Notes: a model not told the origin generated them from the letters alone. Shown: positions 23,148 to 33,829, counted from the stretch's first letter. The stretch is 64,000 nt of DNA from Adiantum capillus-veneris (GCA_014529385.2 CM043942.1:5696001-5760000), one strand, 5' to 3'. Translations and numbers: made by a program.

Positions 23148-23746
23148 GTAAATAATGGCGATTCTTTACTTTTGCATTAGTTTTGCTTGGAAATTGTATT
23201 ATCACCTCACCTATCATGTGTACACACCTATTACATGCCAAAAATCAAGTATGAGCCAAAATGAGCACCTATAACTTGGAAAATTGCCAGAAAATGCAAA
23301 GAAGTCTTTGCAAACAATTTTTGGGTTATGGACAACATTTCTTGATCCAAATCACCTCATATCTCATACACAAGGTCTATACCATGTCTATAACCAATTT
23401 GTACCAAAAAATGTTGATTTTGGTAAAAAACTTAATCATCACGATTATTTACTTTCTAGCCAAAATGGGAGAATTTTGATAATTTGCCATCATACATGCA
23501 AAGTACATGCTGTGTTAAGCCCACCAGCCAAGTTTGAACCTATTTGGAGCTCAAAATCTCAAATTTCCATTATATCTACTGTTTCAGAGACCTAAAGCCA
23601 AAATCTGGTACCATTTTCACCCTACGCATCCAAATGAGCCCATATTTCACTTAGAGCATGTATTTGGTATATACTTCAAGCCTGTGAAGCCAAGTTTGCA
23701 AAATGTTAAAAATCTTGCTCAGTTGTAAATAATCGTGATTATTTAC
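23148..23746 (+). repeat. Palindromic 290-bp repeat array in B leader
   Basis: Near-palindromes of the form AAATAATCRCGATTATTT extended by GT/AC occur at 23148-23169, 23431-23452 and 23725-23746, so spacings are 283 and 294. Sequences between them are alike in parts (phrases such as TTTGGATCA/TGATCCAAAT). Copy H has the same three with spacings 285 and 294. Confidence 0.8.
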
Positions 23747-23931
23747 TATGGTTGCAAAATTTTGTTTGGACTTTACATTTTGTTCCTTACATGTTTTTAT
23801 GCATCTATGCTTGTTCAAAAATTGATTTGAAGCAAATTGGACCAAAATTGTCAGCATTTTAGACTTAAGGACATTTCAGAGAAAAATCTGACAAATCTGC
23901 TAACTTTGACTCTATTCACTGAACAAGAGCC

Positions 23932-24032
23932 ATGCAAGCAGCAGAGAGGGCCAAGAGAAAGCTCAACCAAAAAGAAAAGTTGCAGGAGCTATCCGCATAC
24001 CAATTGGACCCAGAATCAGTCAAAGCCACCAA
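23932..24032 (+). pseudogene. N-terminus of the coiled-coil ORF (element B)
   Basis: ATG at 23932 begins MQAAERAKRKL and continues QKEKLQELSAYQLDPESVKAT up to the insertion of copia element C at 24033. Copy H has ATG at 54965 with MHAAEKAKK and the same PYQLDPSSVKT stretch, so the start codon is conserved in two copies. The frame resumes at 29509 (KATYLSKEHLEEHHTTVF). Confidence 0.65.
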
Positions 24033-24212
24033 TGCTACCATATACATGTGGTAGTTTGAGGTTTTTTCCCCCGAGCATTGTATATACGCCTATCACTCTA
24101 GGACTATCTATCTTTCCATTGCATACTAAGTAACACACTCTCTATTGTGTGCCTTGAGCTTCCTTAGTCTTCTCCAAGCTGTGTGCGTTTCTCTGCAACC
24201 CTAATTCCAGCA
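24033..24212 (+). repeat. 5' LTR of copia C
   Basis: TGCTACCATATACATG to CTAATTCCAGCA. It lacks about 47 bp present near the start of the 3' LTR and one of two 48-bp units found there. Confidence 0.85.
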
Positions 24213-24214
24213 AT

Positions 24215-24226
24215 TGGTATCAGAGC
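24215..24226 (+). other. Primer-binding site of copia C
   Basis: TGGTATCAGAGC, exact initiator tRNA-Met complement, two bases after the LTR. Confidence 0.9.
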
Positions 24227-24462
24227 AGGTCATGTCCTCCCAAGCTTAGTCGCCAGCTGCTCCAGCTCATTTCGGCCTTCGTTTCCACTACATGCAGTAC
24301 TGCACAGGATATTTTGTCATTTTGTGCAGAATTTCAGTTAGTGTCATTTTTTGCATAACAGGTGCCTCATAGTCTTCTACGATTTTTGTTATATAGCACG
24401 TGTTGTTCCCGCTCTGTTTCTCCTATTTTTGAGCAATTTTCACATCAGGTGCAACATTTACC

Positions 24463-25590
24463 ATGGTTGACAACAACACAGATGTCTTCAAGATGTTTGT
24501 TGCTGAGGACAGGTTTGATGGGGACAATTACCCTATGTGGGCTTATATGATGCAACACGTTCTTGTGTCAAAGTGCGTCTAGAATATTGTGACGGGTATT
24601 GATGTACGTCCTAGTTCTGAGGATGTAGGGGATGTTGAGGATGTTGCAGGTCTTGCTGCAAGGATTGCTGCTATTAGAGTTGTTTTGCCTACGGCAGAAC
24701 AAGCTCGTTGGGATGTAAAGGATGCGCAAGCTCATGCATTGATTGTGTTGTCTATGAAGCACACCATTGTTCCTCACATCCGTTCAGCAAAATCTGCAAA
24801 ACAAGCTTGGGATATTTTGGCTGGTATTTATGCAAGCCGCAATGAAGCTAAAATTGCTTTGCTGCGTAAAGAGCTGGAGTCGAAGATTATGCATGAGGAA
24901 GATGATATGGACACTTGCCTTTCTCGTGTCAAGGATATGAATGAGCAACTTATTTCTGCAGGTGAAGTCATTTCAAATAGTTCCCTTGTGCAGAATGTTC
25001 TTGATGCCTTACCAGATTCTTACCAGACTTTTGCTAGTACTTGGAGACTTATGACCCAAGGAAATCCAGAAGTTGTCAAGTTTGATGCATTATGCACATT
25101 GCTGTTGCAAGAGTCACTTTTCAAAAAAAAATAGGACTAGATGAGTGCAGTTGAACAGGCTTTTATTGATTCTCAAGAAAGGGTGGTAACAGCAATGCAG
25201 CCACTTCTTATGGTTCTGCTGCGAGTGGCAAAACTTCTGTTCCTAGTGCTTCTGCTGGCAGCAATTCGTCTGGAAATTCTGGTGATAAGGGAAAAAAGAA
25301 GATGTGTTTCCATTATTGTAAAGCTAATGATCACTTGATCAAGTTGTGTCCTAAGTTGAAGGCCAAAGAGGCTATGAAGAAAGAGGGTGGTTCCACTACA
25401 AATGCTAGTTCCACTACAAATGCAGCCATTGTTGAGTCTTCTGCGAAAGGAGACTTTGTTGTTGATGTTGATGCAGAATGGGCTTTTAGCGCAAAGTGCA
25501 CTTACAATCCTGTTGTCCATGATGCATGCTTGTCAGTTGTTGCAGATTCACATGTGTGGTATTTCGACACTGGTGCTACAAAGCACATCC
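24463..25590 (+). pseudogene. gag: Gag and protease active site of copia C
   Basis: ATG at 24463 (MVDNNTDVFKMF) starts a copia Gag of the UBN2 type: FDGDNYPMWAYMMQHVL, then AKQAWDILAGIY and DDMDTCLSRVKDMNEQL. A TAG near 24580 and TAG stops near 25132 interrupt it. A frameshift near 25230 precedes the zinc knuckle, which is stretched to CX3CX4HX4C (CFHYCKANDHLIKLC). Protease begins VWYFDTGATKHILTS near 25556 with an intact D-T-G. A TGA follows at 25599. Gag would package the RNA; protease would cut the polyprotein. Confidence 0.8.
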
Positions 25591-25599
25591 TCACATCGT

Positions 25600-26765
25600 G
25601 AATTGTTTACCTCTCTCGAGTTTGTCCCTCATGGGAATTTAGTCACTTGTGCCAACAATGCCTCTTATCCAGTTCAGGGAACTGGAAAGATTGTGCTTAC
25701 TGCTACTAATGGCAGTTCTTTCACACTTATTGATGCACTTTATGTACCTGGGATCAAGAAGAATCTCTTGTCTGTATCCGCACTTGCTAGACTTGGACTT
25801 ATAGTCAAATTTGTGGATGACAGATGTACAATTCATGATCTGAGTTTTGGTTATGAAATTGTTGCATCGGGCCTTTTGTGCCATGGGATGTATAAGCTCA
25901 CTTTGTATGACAAGTGTGGGAAAAATTTTGCAAATGTTGTTGCAGATTCAAGGGCTATTTCAGATGCAAAACTTTGGCATGTATGTTCTGGTCATCTGAA
26001 TTTTTCCAGTTTGTTGCGTTTGTAGAAATCTGATATGGTTGCTTCTTTGCCGCCTCTTGAAGCACCTATCAAACATGTTTGTGAAGGCTATATTTTGGGT
26101 AAGATGCAGTGTTCTAAGTTTCCAAAGGATGGTTCAGTTCGGGCCACATGCAGGTTGTAGCTTGTGCATAGTGATGTTTGTGGGCCCATGCAAACTCCGT
26201 CCTTGGGCAATTACCTATACTTCGTGACTTTCATTGATGATTACTCCAGGCATGCATGGGTATTTCCGCTTAAAGCGAAGTCCAAAGTTTTTATGTGCTT
26301 CAAACAATATTTGGCTATGGCTGAAAATGTCTCAAAATGTACTATGGGCACCCTCCGTTCCGATTGAGGGGGGGAGTATAAGTCTCATGAATTTAATGCA
26401 TTTTTGGCTAGTCGTGGGATAAAACACCAATGTATAGTGCCTTAATACACCTCAGCAAAATGGTGTTGCTGAGAGGAAAAACAGGTCATTGACGAAAATG
26501 GCACAATGTATGGTCAAAAGTAGAGCTTTGCCGCATTCTTTTTGGCTTGATGCCATCATGTGTGCCACTTATGTACTTAACATGTCATGTCCTACAAAAG
26601 CTTTGCAGTCTATTACTCCATATGAAGCATGGCATGATAGAAAGCCTTCTATTGAGCACATGCGTATTTTTGGTTGTTTGACATATGCTTTTGTGCCACA
26701 AACACAACGCAAAAAATTGGATGATAAGGCTGTCAAATGTATTTTTGTTGGGTATAGTGCTTAAA
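25600..26765 (+). pseudogene. Protease end and integrase of copia C
   Basis: After a frameshift the protease tail is seen (NASYPVQGTGKIVL, ALYVPGIKKNLLSVSAL), then the pre-integrase region (KLWHVCSGHLNFSSLLRL) and integrase core: HSDVCGPMQT, FIDDYSRHAWVF and a motif RSD-stop-GGEY with TGA at 26365. The C-terminal part has SFWLDAIMCATYVLN and KCIFVGYS, typical copia. At least four stops or frameshifts. Integrase inactive as written. Confidence 0.8.
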
Positions 26766-26830
26766 GCAAAGGTTACAGGTTATATCATCCACAAACAAAG
26801 CGTATTCTGGTTTCATGGGATGTAGTGTTT

Positions 26831-27226
26831 TGTTACGGCATAAGTCGCACATGCGGTCCTGCGGAGGTCTGGACATTGCGGATCAGAAGTCATGCGGTAT
26901 GCGGCGGCCATGGCGGCAGTTATTCACAAGATATCATGGGAGAGGAGGAGTGTGTGCACCATTCCCGATCTGCGCTGGAGCAACGGTTGTATATGGGGGG
27001 CATGCCTCTCTTTGATGGAACTTACCTTTATGTTATCCATTACATCGGCTGTTGTAACTCTGTGTCCGGATTACATATGAATGAAGCAGGAGGCGTTCTG
27101 TGCCTGTGTACTGTGTACTGTTTTCTATCCTATTTCTATGTGTTTGATGTTCACATAATGTAAGGTAGTTTGCAGGTAATCATTCCCGTAATGCCTATTT
27201 CTCCTGTCCGGGAAATAGCCATTACA
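26831..27226. repeat. Solo LTR inserted in copia C
   Basis: 396 bp starting TGTTACGGCATAAG and ending AGCCATTACA, flanked on both sides by TGTTT (26826-26830 and 27227-27231). It interrupts the copia frame after WDVVF. It has no internal sequence and no second LTR, so it is the product of LTR-LTR recombination of an unidentified element. ORFs through it are chance. Confidence 0.85.
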
Positions 27227-27231
27227 TGTTT

Positions 27232-28340
27232 GTGGAAGATTGTGTTCAGCCCTTGTTGTCATGTACTAAAGACAGTAACGTAAGCTCACTGGACATTTAT
27301 AACACTTTGTTGCCTCTTTTTAGTGGTGGAAATATGAATGTAATTTCCAATGAGGCAAATGTATAGCCTATGGGGGTTTCTGAAAATGTTACAAATCAGC
27401 CTATTGCTGATGCAGATGTACATGATGTACTTGATGAGGAAAGGGCTGAAAATGAGCAAGCTAGAGGTATGCCAAAATGGTTGGTGCACACTTTGCGTGA
27501 CAATAAATTGGATGCACCTTTGTCTAGTCGTACTCGTTCAGGCTCTCGCCATGCATCTTATGCATCAGATTGTTATGCTTTGGTTGTGTCTAGCTTACAT
27601 GATGCTGAGGAGCCTCTGTCTTTTGATGAAGCACAGAATTCAAAAAATTGGATGGCTGCCATGCAATCAGAATGTGATGCACTTATAGAAAATGACACAT
27701 GGACTTTATGTGATTTGCCTCCTAGCAAAAACGCCATTGGTACGAAGTGGGTTTACAAGTTGAAACGCAATCCGGATGGTGAGATCGATTTCCAAAAGGC
27801 TCGACTTGTTGCAAAGGGTTATGCACAGCAAAAAGGCATAGATTATGAAGAGACCTTTGCTCCCACTTGTCGTATGACTACCATGCGTTTTCTATGTGCA
27901 TTGGAAGCTCATTTTGGTTGGGATGTACATCAATCAGACATTGTTACTGCTTTCTTGAATGGTGACATATTTGAGGAAGTTTATGTAATGCAGCCTCGTG
28001 GTTTTGTCATAAAAGGACAAGAAGACAAAGTGTGCAGATCTAAGAAGGCTTTGTATGGGTTGAAGCAATCTCCGCGTGCTTGGTATGAGAAAGTTGACAC
28101 TCATTTGGTCAAATGAGACTTTCGTAGTAGCAGTCCAACAAAAAGCACATTGTATGTAAAGCGTGAGGGTGATGTACTTCTCATTGTGGTTCTTTATGTA
28201 GATGATTTGTTGATCACTGGACCAAATGAGAGACATATTGCTGAATTTAAGGCTGATTTGAATGCTACTTTCAAGATGAAAGATTTGGGGTTGTTGCATC
28301 ATTATTTGGGCATACAGTTTAACTAGTGTGATGGTGGTAT
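27232..28340 (+). pseudogene. Reverse transcriptase of copia C
   Basis: ORF 27370-28116 continues the linker then copia [66 protein letters not shown] and ALYGLKQSPRAWY. A TGA at 28114 is followed in frame by the catalytic YVDDLLITG near 28196 and LGLLHHYLGIQF, then a TAG at 28324. Apart from these stops the domain is well preserved. Confidence 0.85.
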
Positions 28341-29153
28341 TGCTTTGTGTCAGAAAAGTTACATAGAGACATTGCTATGTAAGTTTGGACTTGAGGATTG
28401 CAAACCTATTGCCACTCCCATGGAAACAGGTTTGAAGTTGAGTCTACATGATGCTGGTGATCCTGCTGATGTCACTCTTTACCAAACTGTTGTTGGCTGC
28501 CTCAATTATGTATGCAACACGAGGCCGGTATTCAGTTTGCAGTCCCATAGGTCAGCAAATTTATGCATAGCCCAGGGTCTACTAAGCATTGGCAGGTTTT
28601 CAAGAGGATTTTCCACTACCTTAGTGGCACTTTACATCTTGGCTTGTTTTATCCCAAGGGGGGATCATTGCCGCCGAACTTATATGCTTTTTTGGACTCA
28701 GATTGGGCTGGTTGTTTTGATACGAGAGTGTCCACAAGTGGTTTTTGTTTCATGCTTGGCAATTCATGTATGTCATGGTTGAGCAAGAAGCAACCTACTA
28801 TGGCTATTTCAAGTTGTGAGGCTGAGGACAGGGCAGTCTGCATAGCTATGGTTGAGTGTGTATGGCTTAGACGCGTTATGGCTGATTTGGGTGTTGGACA
28901 AAACACTACCAACACTATCTACACTGATAGCTAGAGTGCATTGGCAGTTGGGAGGAACCCAATTTTTCATGCTCGCACAAAGCACATTGAGGTGGATTAC
29001 CACTATGTCCGGGAGAGGCTCTCAACAGGAGAGATCAGCTTGGCTTATGTGCCAACACAGGACAACCTTGCAGATCTTTTCACAAAGGCATTGTCTCATG
29101 AGAAGCTCGAAGCTTTCCGCAAAGCTTTGGGCTTACTCCCCTTTGTGGACTGA
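28341..29153 (+). pseudogene. RNase H of copia C
   Basis: 28345-28540 ends the RT (KPIATPMETG, TLYQTVVGCLNY). After a frameshift, 28563-28934 holds FLDSDWAGCFDTRVSTSGF, SWLSKKQPTMAISSCEAE and a TAG at 28932; 28941-29153 ends ARTKHIEVDYHYVRERL and NLADLFTKAL, the classic copia RNase H C-terminus. The final stop at 29151 lies 76 bp before the 3' LTR. Confidence 0.85.
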
Positions 29154-29228
29154 TCATTTCCTCAACGGATGGCACTTCCCTTTACTCATGTTCCAGCTCT
29201 CATTCACCGCATCACTCCAGGGGGGATT

Positions 29229-29503
29229 TGATACCATATACATGTGGTAGTGATGTGTGTGAACACACTAGGACCGTCAGGGCATTTTTTCCCTCTTTAG
29301 GAGTTCTTTTCCCCCGAGCATTGTATATACGCCCATCACCCTAGGGCTATCTATCTTTCCATTGCATACTAAGTAACACAATCTCTATTGTGTGCCTTGA
29401 GCTGTCTTAGTCTTCTCCAAGTAACACACTCTCTATTGTGTGCCTTGAGCTATCTTAGTCTTCTCCAAGCTGTGTGCATTTCTCTGCAACCCTAATTCCA
29501 ACA
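29229..29503 (+). repeat. 3' LTR of copia C with internal 48-bp duplication
   Basis: TGATACCATATACATG to TAATTCCAACA. Units 29371-29418 and 29419-29466 are tandem near-identical 48-bp copies; the 5' LTR has one. Confidence 0.87.
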
Positions 29504-32092
29504 GCCAAGGCAACTTATCTTTCAAAGGAACACTTAGAAGAGCACCACACAACAGTGTTCACCGGAAGATTTTTAAGAGTGAGGAGGGACATTAGGTCGA
29601 GTTGTAACTCCTACCGAAAGAAGTATATGATGTTGCCACAAAGGCTGAGGCCAAAGAAGCCAATCGCAAGCTAGGACTCAGAGACTTTTATAAACAGGAG
29701 CCTTGCAGTGTGGATTTCTAGAAAGCTTACGAGCTTTTATCCACAATTAAAGAAGATGGAACTGCCCAGATCACTGACCCTCAAGGGAATAAAGTCGAAG
29801 TGGTAATAACCAAGGAAATCGTGGCAGAAGCACTTAGAATGCCAACAAAAGGAATGACAATGAGGGCAAGGGACAGGAAAACGGTAGGCACATTCACCAA
29901 AGAAATTGCCGAAGCTATCTTTGCAGATCTATTTCACAAGCAAGTGGAAGAGCCAGCCAGATTATACCACCAACATTTCCACTTCCTGGCAAAAAGACCA
30001 CCAAGGTATACCACGCCAAATCATGAAGTTGCCACCACATTCACGCAAGTTCTCAAGTCAACAACTAGGCAACTAGTGGACCATGCACAGTATGTCTTGA
30101 CCACTCTAAAGGGCACAAAGAAGGAAGGGAAGATCACTTACCTGGGTGCACCAGAGGTCTTGATAAGGATTGCGTACCATACCATCGGCATGGCAGACAA
30201 CCTACCACATGCGCCTGACCAGAACACTTGGATTCTGCCAACACAACCATCTCCACGAGCTACAAGACCAGCCAAAAGATCTTATAAATCGGATGGAGGG
30301 TCAGCTGAAAGCTCGCTGGAAAGACACAGTAGTGAAAGCTCAGATAATGAAGAGAGAAGAGCATGCATAGAGGAGATGAAAAGAAAAGTCATGGCCGCAT
30401 ACTAAGAAGAGCCCGTGCAAAAACAAGCCCGCTTTGAAAGAGAAAAACATGCCTACCAGTGCAACCGGCAAGCACAAGGAAAGGACCCAAAAAAATGGGT
30501 TCCTAGTGGACTTAAGTGACCAAGGACAAAGCATTACACCAAAAAAGAAGCTAAAGATTCAGCAGAGTCTTTGGAAAACATGTATCAAAAAGCAGAAGCC
30601 CTAAAGTTGAAAGAAGCCCAAGAAGAGGGAACGAAATCAAAAGAGACAGAGGACCAGAGACAAGCTAAGGAAACGGCAAGGGAAGAGGCACAACACGACC
30701 AAGGTTACCAGTCTCCCCGACCCACTTCACCACCTATGGAACAGCAGGATAGCCCTATGCCGTATCCACCACCATCACCTGCAGGTAAAGATACCACAAA
30801 GGAGCCAACTAAAGAAGTAGAAGAATCTACACAAGAGGCTACTACTACACGAGAGCAACAAAAAGAGAAAGAACCTGAGCCTGAACAAGAAAGACCAGCC
30901 AAAGCTACACAAGAGCCTGAATCTGCACAACAGGCAACCACTACACAAGAGCAGCAATCGGAGAAAGAACCCAAGCCACAAAAGGAAACAAGTATTACAC
31001 AAGAGGACACAACCAACTCTGAGCCACAACCCTCTATCGCAGAAGAGCATGAAATGGCCGAGGCATCCACAAAGCCTCAGGATGACAAAGAAGATGAAGA
31101 CCAACCCTCTACCTCCACGAAAGAAGAACCATCCATCACGACGTAGCCGAGAGATAAACAAGAGGCTAGGCTGCATCATGGAAGTAGAGGGTTGGTCTTG
31201 TTCTTCTTTGTCATGACATGAACATTGGCAGTCTAATGACGAAGTAATCCTACAAGTAAACGAATATGCAAGGCAAATGCAGGATATGACGGAGAGACTC
31301 CGATCTGCAGCACTTAGCCGCAACACAAAGGCTAAAGACCTAGAGATGGTGATTGACGCTCTCCAAGGAGAGTTAGAAGACAGAATGAACATCATCATCG
31401 ATCTCCAAAGTCAAGTGCAGGAAATAAAAGCTGAAGCTGAACAACATCAGCTAGCCAGAGATAGATAGCAGAAGGAGATGGAAGAGTTAGGTGACTTGCT
31501 TACAAAGTTCTCAGATGCATGTAAAGCCAAAGATGAACAGCTGACAAAAGTTACAAACGAACTTCTAACGACCACCCTGTCAGCTCAGAAAATTCAAGTG
31601 CAGTTGGATGTTGCGAATGCTTCTGTTCAATATTCAGAACAAAGAATAAATGATCATGCAACTTTCTTGCGGCAAATAAGAGAGAATCCAGCCATAGCCT
31701 CAATCAAAGGAACAGATGAGGTCTATAAAGCATTGGAGAAGAAGAATAAGGACCTCAAGCTGGAGTTAAAGCTAGAGCAATCTTAGCGCAGGGACCTGGC
31801 TTTGATGCGGGTCCAAAGAGAAGAAGAATCGCTAAAAGAAATAGCTGAGCTTCAAAGAGTTAACCAGCTGCTAAGAGACGAAAAGCCGAAAACGCAAGAA
31901 GAGACGGGCACATTGGAGCAGCCGCAAATAGATATACACTCAGTGTCATTTGCTGAACTGGAGACACAATCCACAGCAGAGCTGAGTGAGGAGGAGGATT
32001 TTCAGGTAAACATTACCGATGAAGACACAGTGCCCATGGTCCAGCTCTCAAAAGCTGAAGATGACGCACTGAAAGAAAAGATTACAGAAGAG
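29504..32092 (+). pseudogene. Middle of the coiled-coil ORF (element B)
   Basis: Resumes after copia C. 29800-30405 is a well-preserved domain: VVITKEIVAEALRMPTKG, then AEAIFADLFHKQ, then LVDHAQYVLTTLKGTKK, then RIAYHTIGMADNLPHAPDQN; copy 1 and copy H share it. 30571-31146 is a low-complexity segment of E, P, Q, T and K with repeats like TTREQQKEKEPEPEQE. From 31277 to 32092 lie heptad-like coiled coils (LRSAALSRNTKAKDLEMVIDAL) broken by TAG at 31466 and 31784. In-frame stops also occur at 30403 and 30517. The insertion of TR-GAG B2 cuts it at 32092. No known family recognised; a structural protein is the most likely role. Confidence 0.6.
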
Positions 32093-32414
32093 TGTAAAGT
32101 GTGAGCTTTGTCCTAAAGTGTGAGTCAAGGAGAGGAGAGTGGATTTATCGCACATGCTGTGGAGCAAGGCTGTAGAGCTACTTAAAGCTCATTTCATGAA
32201 TGAATAAACAACAACTCCATTTTGCACTACATGCTTGTCCATGGTGAGCTTGTGCTAAGCTAAGTCAATACTCAAGATTGTGTTTATGAGTCCAAGCTCA
32301 TTCTATCTTGGAACCTAATTCACTTGATTGATAATCTTGCTTACACACACACTCACGCATTGACACTATGTTTCTCTTTCACCCACCATAGCTAGCACGA
32401 TCCAATTCCTAACA
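32093..32414 (+). repeat. 5' LTR of TR-GAG B2
   Basis: TGTAAAGTGTGAGC to CCAATTCCTAACA, 322 bp, partner of 39586-39906. Unrelated in sequence to the LTR of TR-GAG A although the Gag proteins are alike. Confidence 0.92.
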
Positions 32415-32517
32415 ATTGGTATCAGAGCCATGGTTGGAAGCATAGAGCCTGTGTGGCAAATTTGAGCCTGTGTGGCATGAATGAATGAGCTTCCCAAGTT
32501 TGGCTTAAGGGGGAGAT

Positions 32518-32705
32518 TGTTGGGGTAAGCCCAACTTGTGACAAGGCTTGCATAAATTGGCTAGACCGGAGGTCCCTAACACCTTAAGGTTGTGGCGTCT
32601 AGATGGCTAGACCAATTTGTGGAACGTTGTTGTTAAGCGTGCTTGCACGGCGATAGTACTGGGATGGGTGACCTCCCGGGAAGGCTTACCCCCTTGGGAC
32701 CAACA
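32518..32705 (+). repeat. Cassandra-type LTR carrying 5S rRNA sequence
   Basis: 188 bp, TGTTGGGGTAAGCCCAAC to GGGACCAACA, with a polypurine tract on its left and a tRNA-iMet primer site on its right, so its edges are functionally defined. It holds the 5S-like segment 32632-32686. Confidence 0.82.
32632..32686 (+). ncRNA. 5S rRNA-derived segment with pol III promoter boxes
   Basis: GTTAAGCGTGCTTG followed by GATAGTACTGGGATG and GGGTGACCTCCCGGGAAG. These correspond in order to box A, intermediate element and box C of plant 5S rRNA, covering its 3' half. It is not a 5S gene: the first half and the 3' end are absent and the sequence differs at several positions. Confidence 0.85.
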
Positions 32706-32720
32706 ATTGGTATCAGAGCC

Positions 32721-33190
32721 TATTCCCACGAGCAAACCATTCAAAACCCCAAAGACAACCTCCGAGCCCCTCAAAAGGGTATTCACAAGCAAACCTAAGT
32801 ATTAAAAGGCCTCAAGCTCCGAGTGCTTACTCCCACCTAATGCAATACCTTAAGCCATAAGGGAATATGACTTCTCTCAAAATTCAAAGGAATCAACAAA
32901 CAAAAGGTTTAGAAGGCTTTCCAAAGGCCTTCAAAGGCGGCCATTGAAAAAGCAGCCATCAAACAACCATCAAAGCAAAGCGCAGGAAATTACTTCTTTG
33001 TGAAGAGGGGCTTCACCCGAGTGAAGAGGAGCTTCACAAAGGAACAAATCTCTCTCTCTCTCTCCCCTAAAATTATTGCAACCAAGCACAAAATTTTGAA
33101 AATCAATTTTCTATCATCAATTGTACTCGTGTAAAGAGGTAGACACTGGCTAGGAGAGTCTCCTAAGCTAAGACCCCTCTATTAGCACAA
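32721..33190 (+). other. Leader of TR-GAG B2
   Basis: 470 bp, non-coding. It includes a TC run at 33049-33065 and duplicated GTGAAGAGG..CTTCAC stretches near 33000-33040 that are inverted-repeat-like. Similar to the leader end of TR-GAG A. Confidence 0.6.
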
Positions 33191-33507
33191 ATGGGGGACA
33201 AGGGAATAGAAAAATTCAATGGGGAGGTATTTCACACTTGGCAAACGAAGTTAAGAGGCTACCTTATGAAAAAATGTTTGTGGTCTGTCATCAGCACTGC
33301 CTTAGAGCAACAAGCCGAACCCGATGGAGTGCACACTAGGGCATCTACACTCATAACAAGTGCACAGAATTTGGCCAAAGACGAACAAGCATTGGGAATC
33401 ATCATCACCTCCTTGCATGACAACTACGTGCATTTCATAGATGAATGTAAGCATGCACATGATGCCTGGCATGTCCTAGAAAGTAATTTTGGAGCTAGGG
33501 CCAAAAG
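33191..33507 (+). pseudogene. gag: N-terminal part of Gag in TR-GAG B2
   Basis: Starts MGDKGIEKFNGE, FHTWQTKLRGYLMKK, and continues to VLESNFGARAK, matching residues 1-100 of Gag in TR-GAG A. Open up to 33507, where copia K is inserted. It continues at 38750. Reading across 33508 into the K LTR is an artefact. Confidence 0.85.
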
Positions 33508-33829
33508 TGTAAAGAATGAGGATGCAAGAGAGCTACACAAGACAAGCACAAAGCACACAGAGATGGAAAGCTTCTTCTTCTTCTTCACAGAAAAAAGAGT
33601 ACAAAATGACTAAGTGCTAAAGCTGAAAAGTAGCACATATGTACATGCGGTCACTAAGTGTGAACTCGCTAGAAGCATACTAGGCTGGCACTATAAGTGT
33701 AGTCCAGCTGTAGAATCACTGGCAGAGATCCTCCGTGTCGGTCACCTAACGCGCCAGTGAGTAAATTCCGTAAGCGGCCAAGACCCGTAGTGGATGCCAG
33801 CTCAAGATGTAGAGCTCGACATCTCAACA
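33508..33829 (-). repeat. 3' LTR of copia K
   Basis: In element orientation TGTTGAGATGTCGAG to CTCATTCTTTACA; partner of 38423-38744. The polypurine tract in front of it (minus strand, 33830-33844) is GAGCTCGAGGTGGAG. Confidence 0.92.

Larger units (their letters stand above)
24033..29503 (+). mobile_element. Ty1/copia element C
   Basis: LTRs of 180 and 275 bp, tRNA-iMet primer site, all copia domains in the order gag, protease, integrase, reverse transcriptase, RNase H, but many stops. Flanking target duplication ACCAA (24028-24032) versus GCCAA (29504-29508), one mismatch. The polypurine tract is AGGGGGGATT before 29229. It inserted in the coiled-coil ORF of B and later received a solo LTR insertion. 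Confidence 0.88.
32415..32706 (+). mobile_element. Cassandra-type TRIM block (internal domain plus one LTR)
   Basis: Reads: primer site ATTGGTATCAGAGCC (32415), about 85 bp of internal sequence with two CCTGTGTGGCA repeats, polypurine tract AAGGGGGAGAT (32507-32517), LTR 32518-32705, then primer site ATTGGTATCAGAGCC again (32706). The LTR is unrelated to the flanking TR-GAG LTR and contains 5S rRNA-derived sequence, the hallmark of Cassandra elements. The block is exactly one internal domain and one LTR, bounded by the same 19-bp sequence AACAATTGGTATCAGAGCC (32411-32429 and 32702-32720). Confidence 0.82.

Noticed and set aside
30705-31398. Minus-strand ORFs of 121 and 207 codons, cysteine/serine-rich
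   Set aside because: Mirror of the GA-rich coding strand of the coiled-coil ORF; composition artefact.
32632-32686. A host 5S rRNA gene
   Set aside because: Only the 3' half is present, with several differences, and it lies inside an LTR bounded by PPT and PBS.
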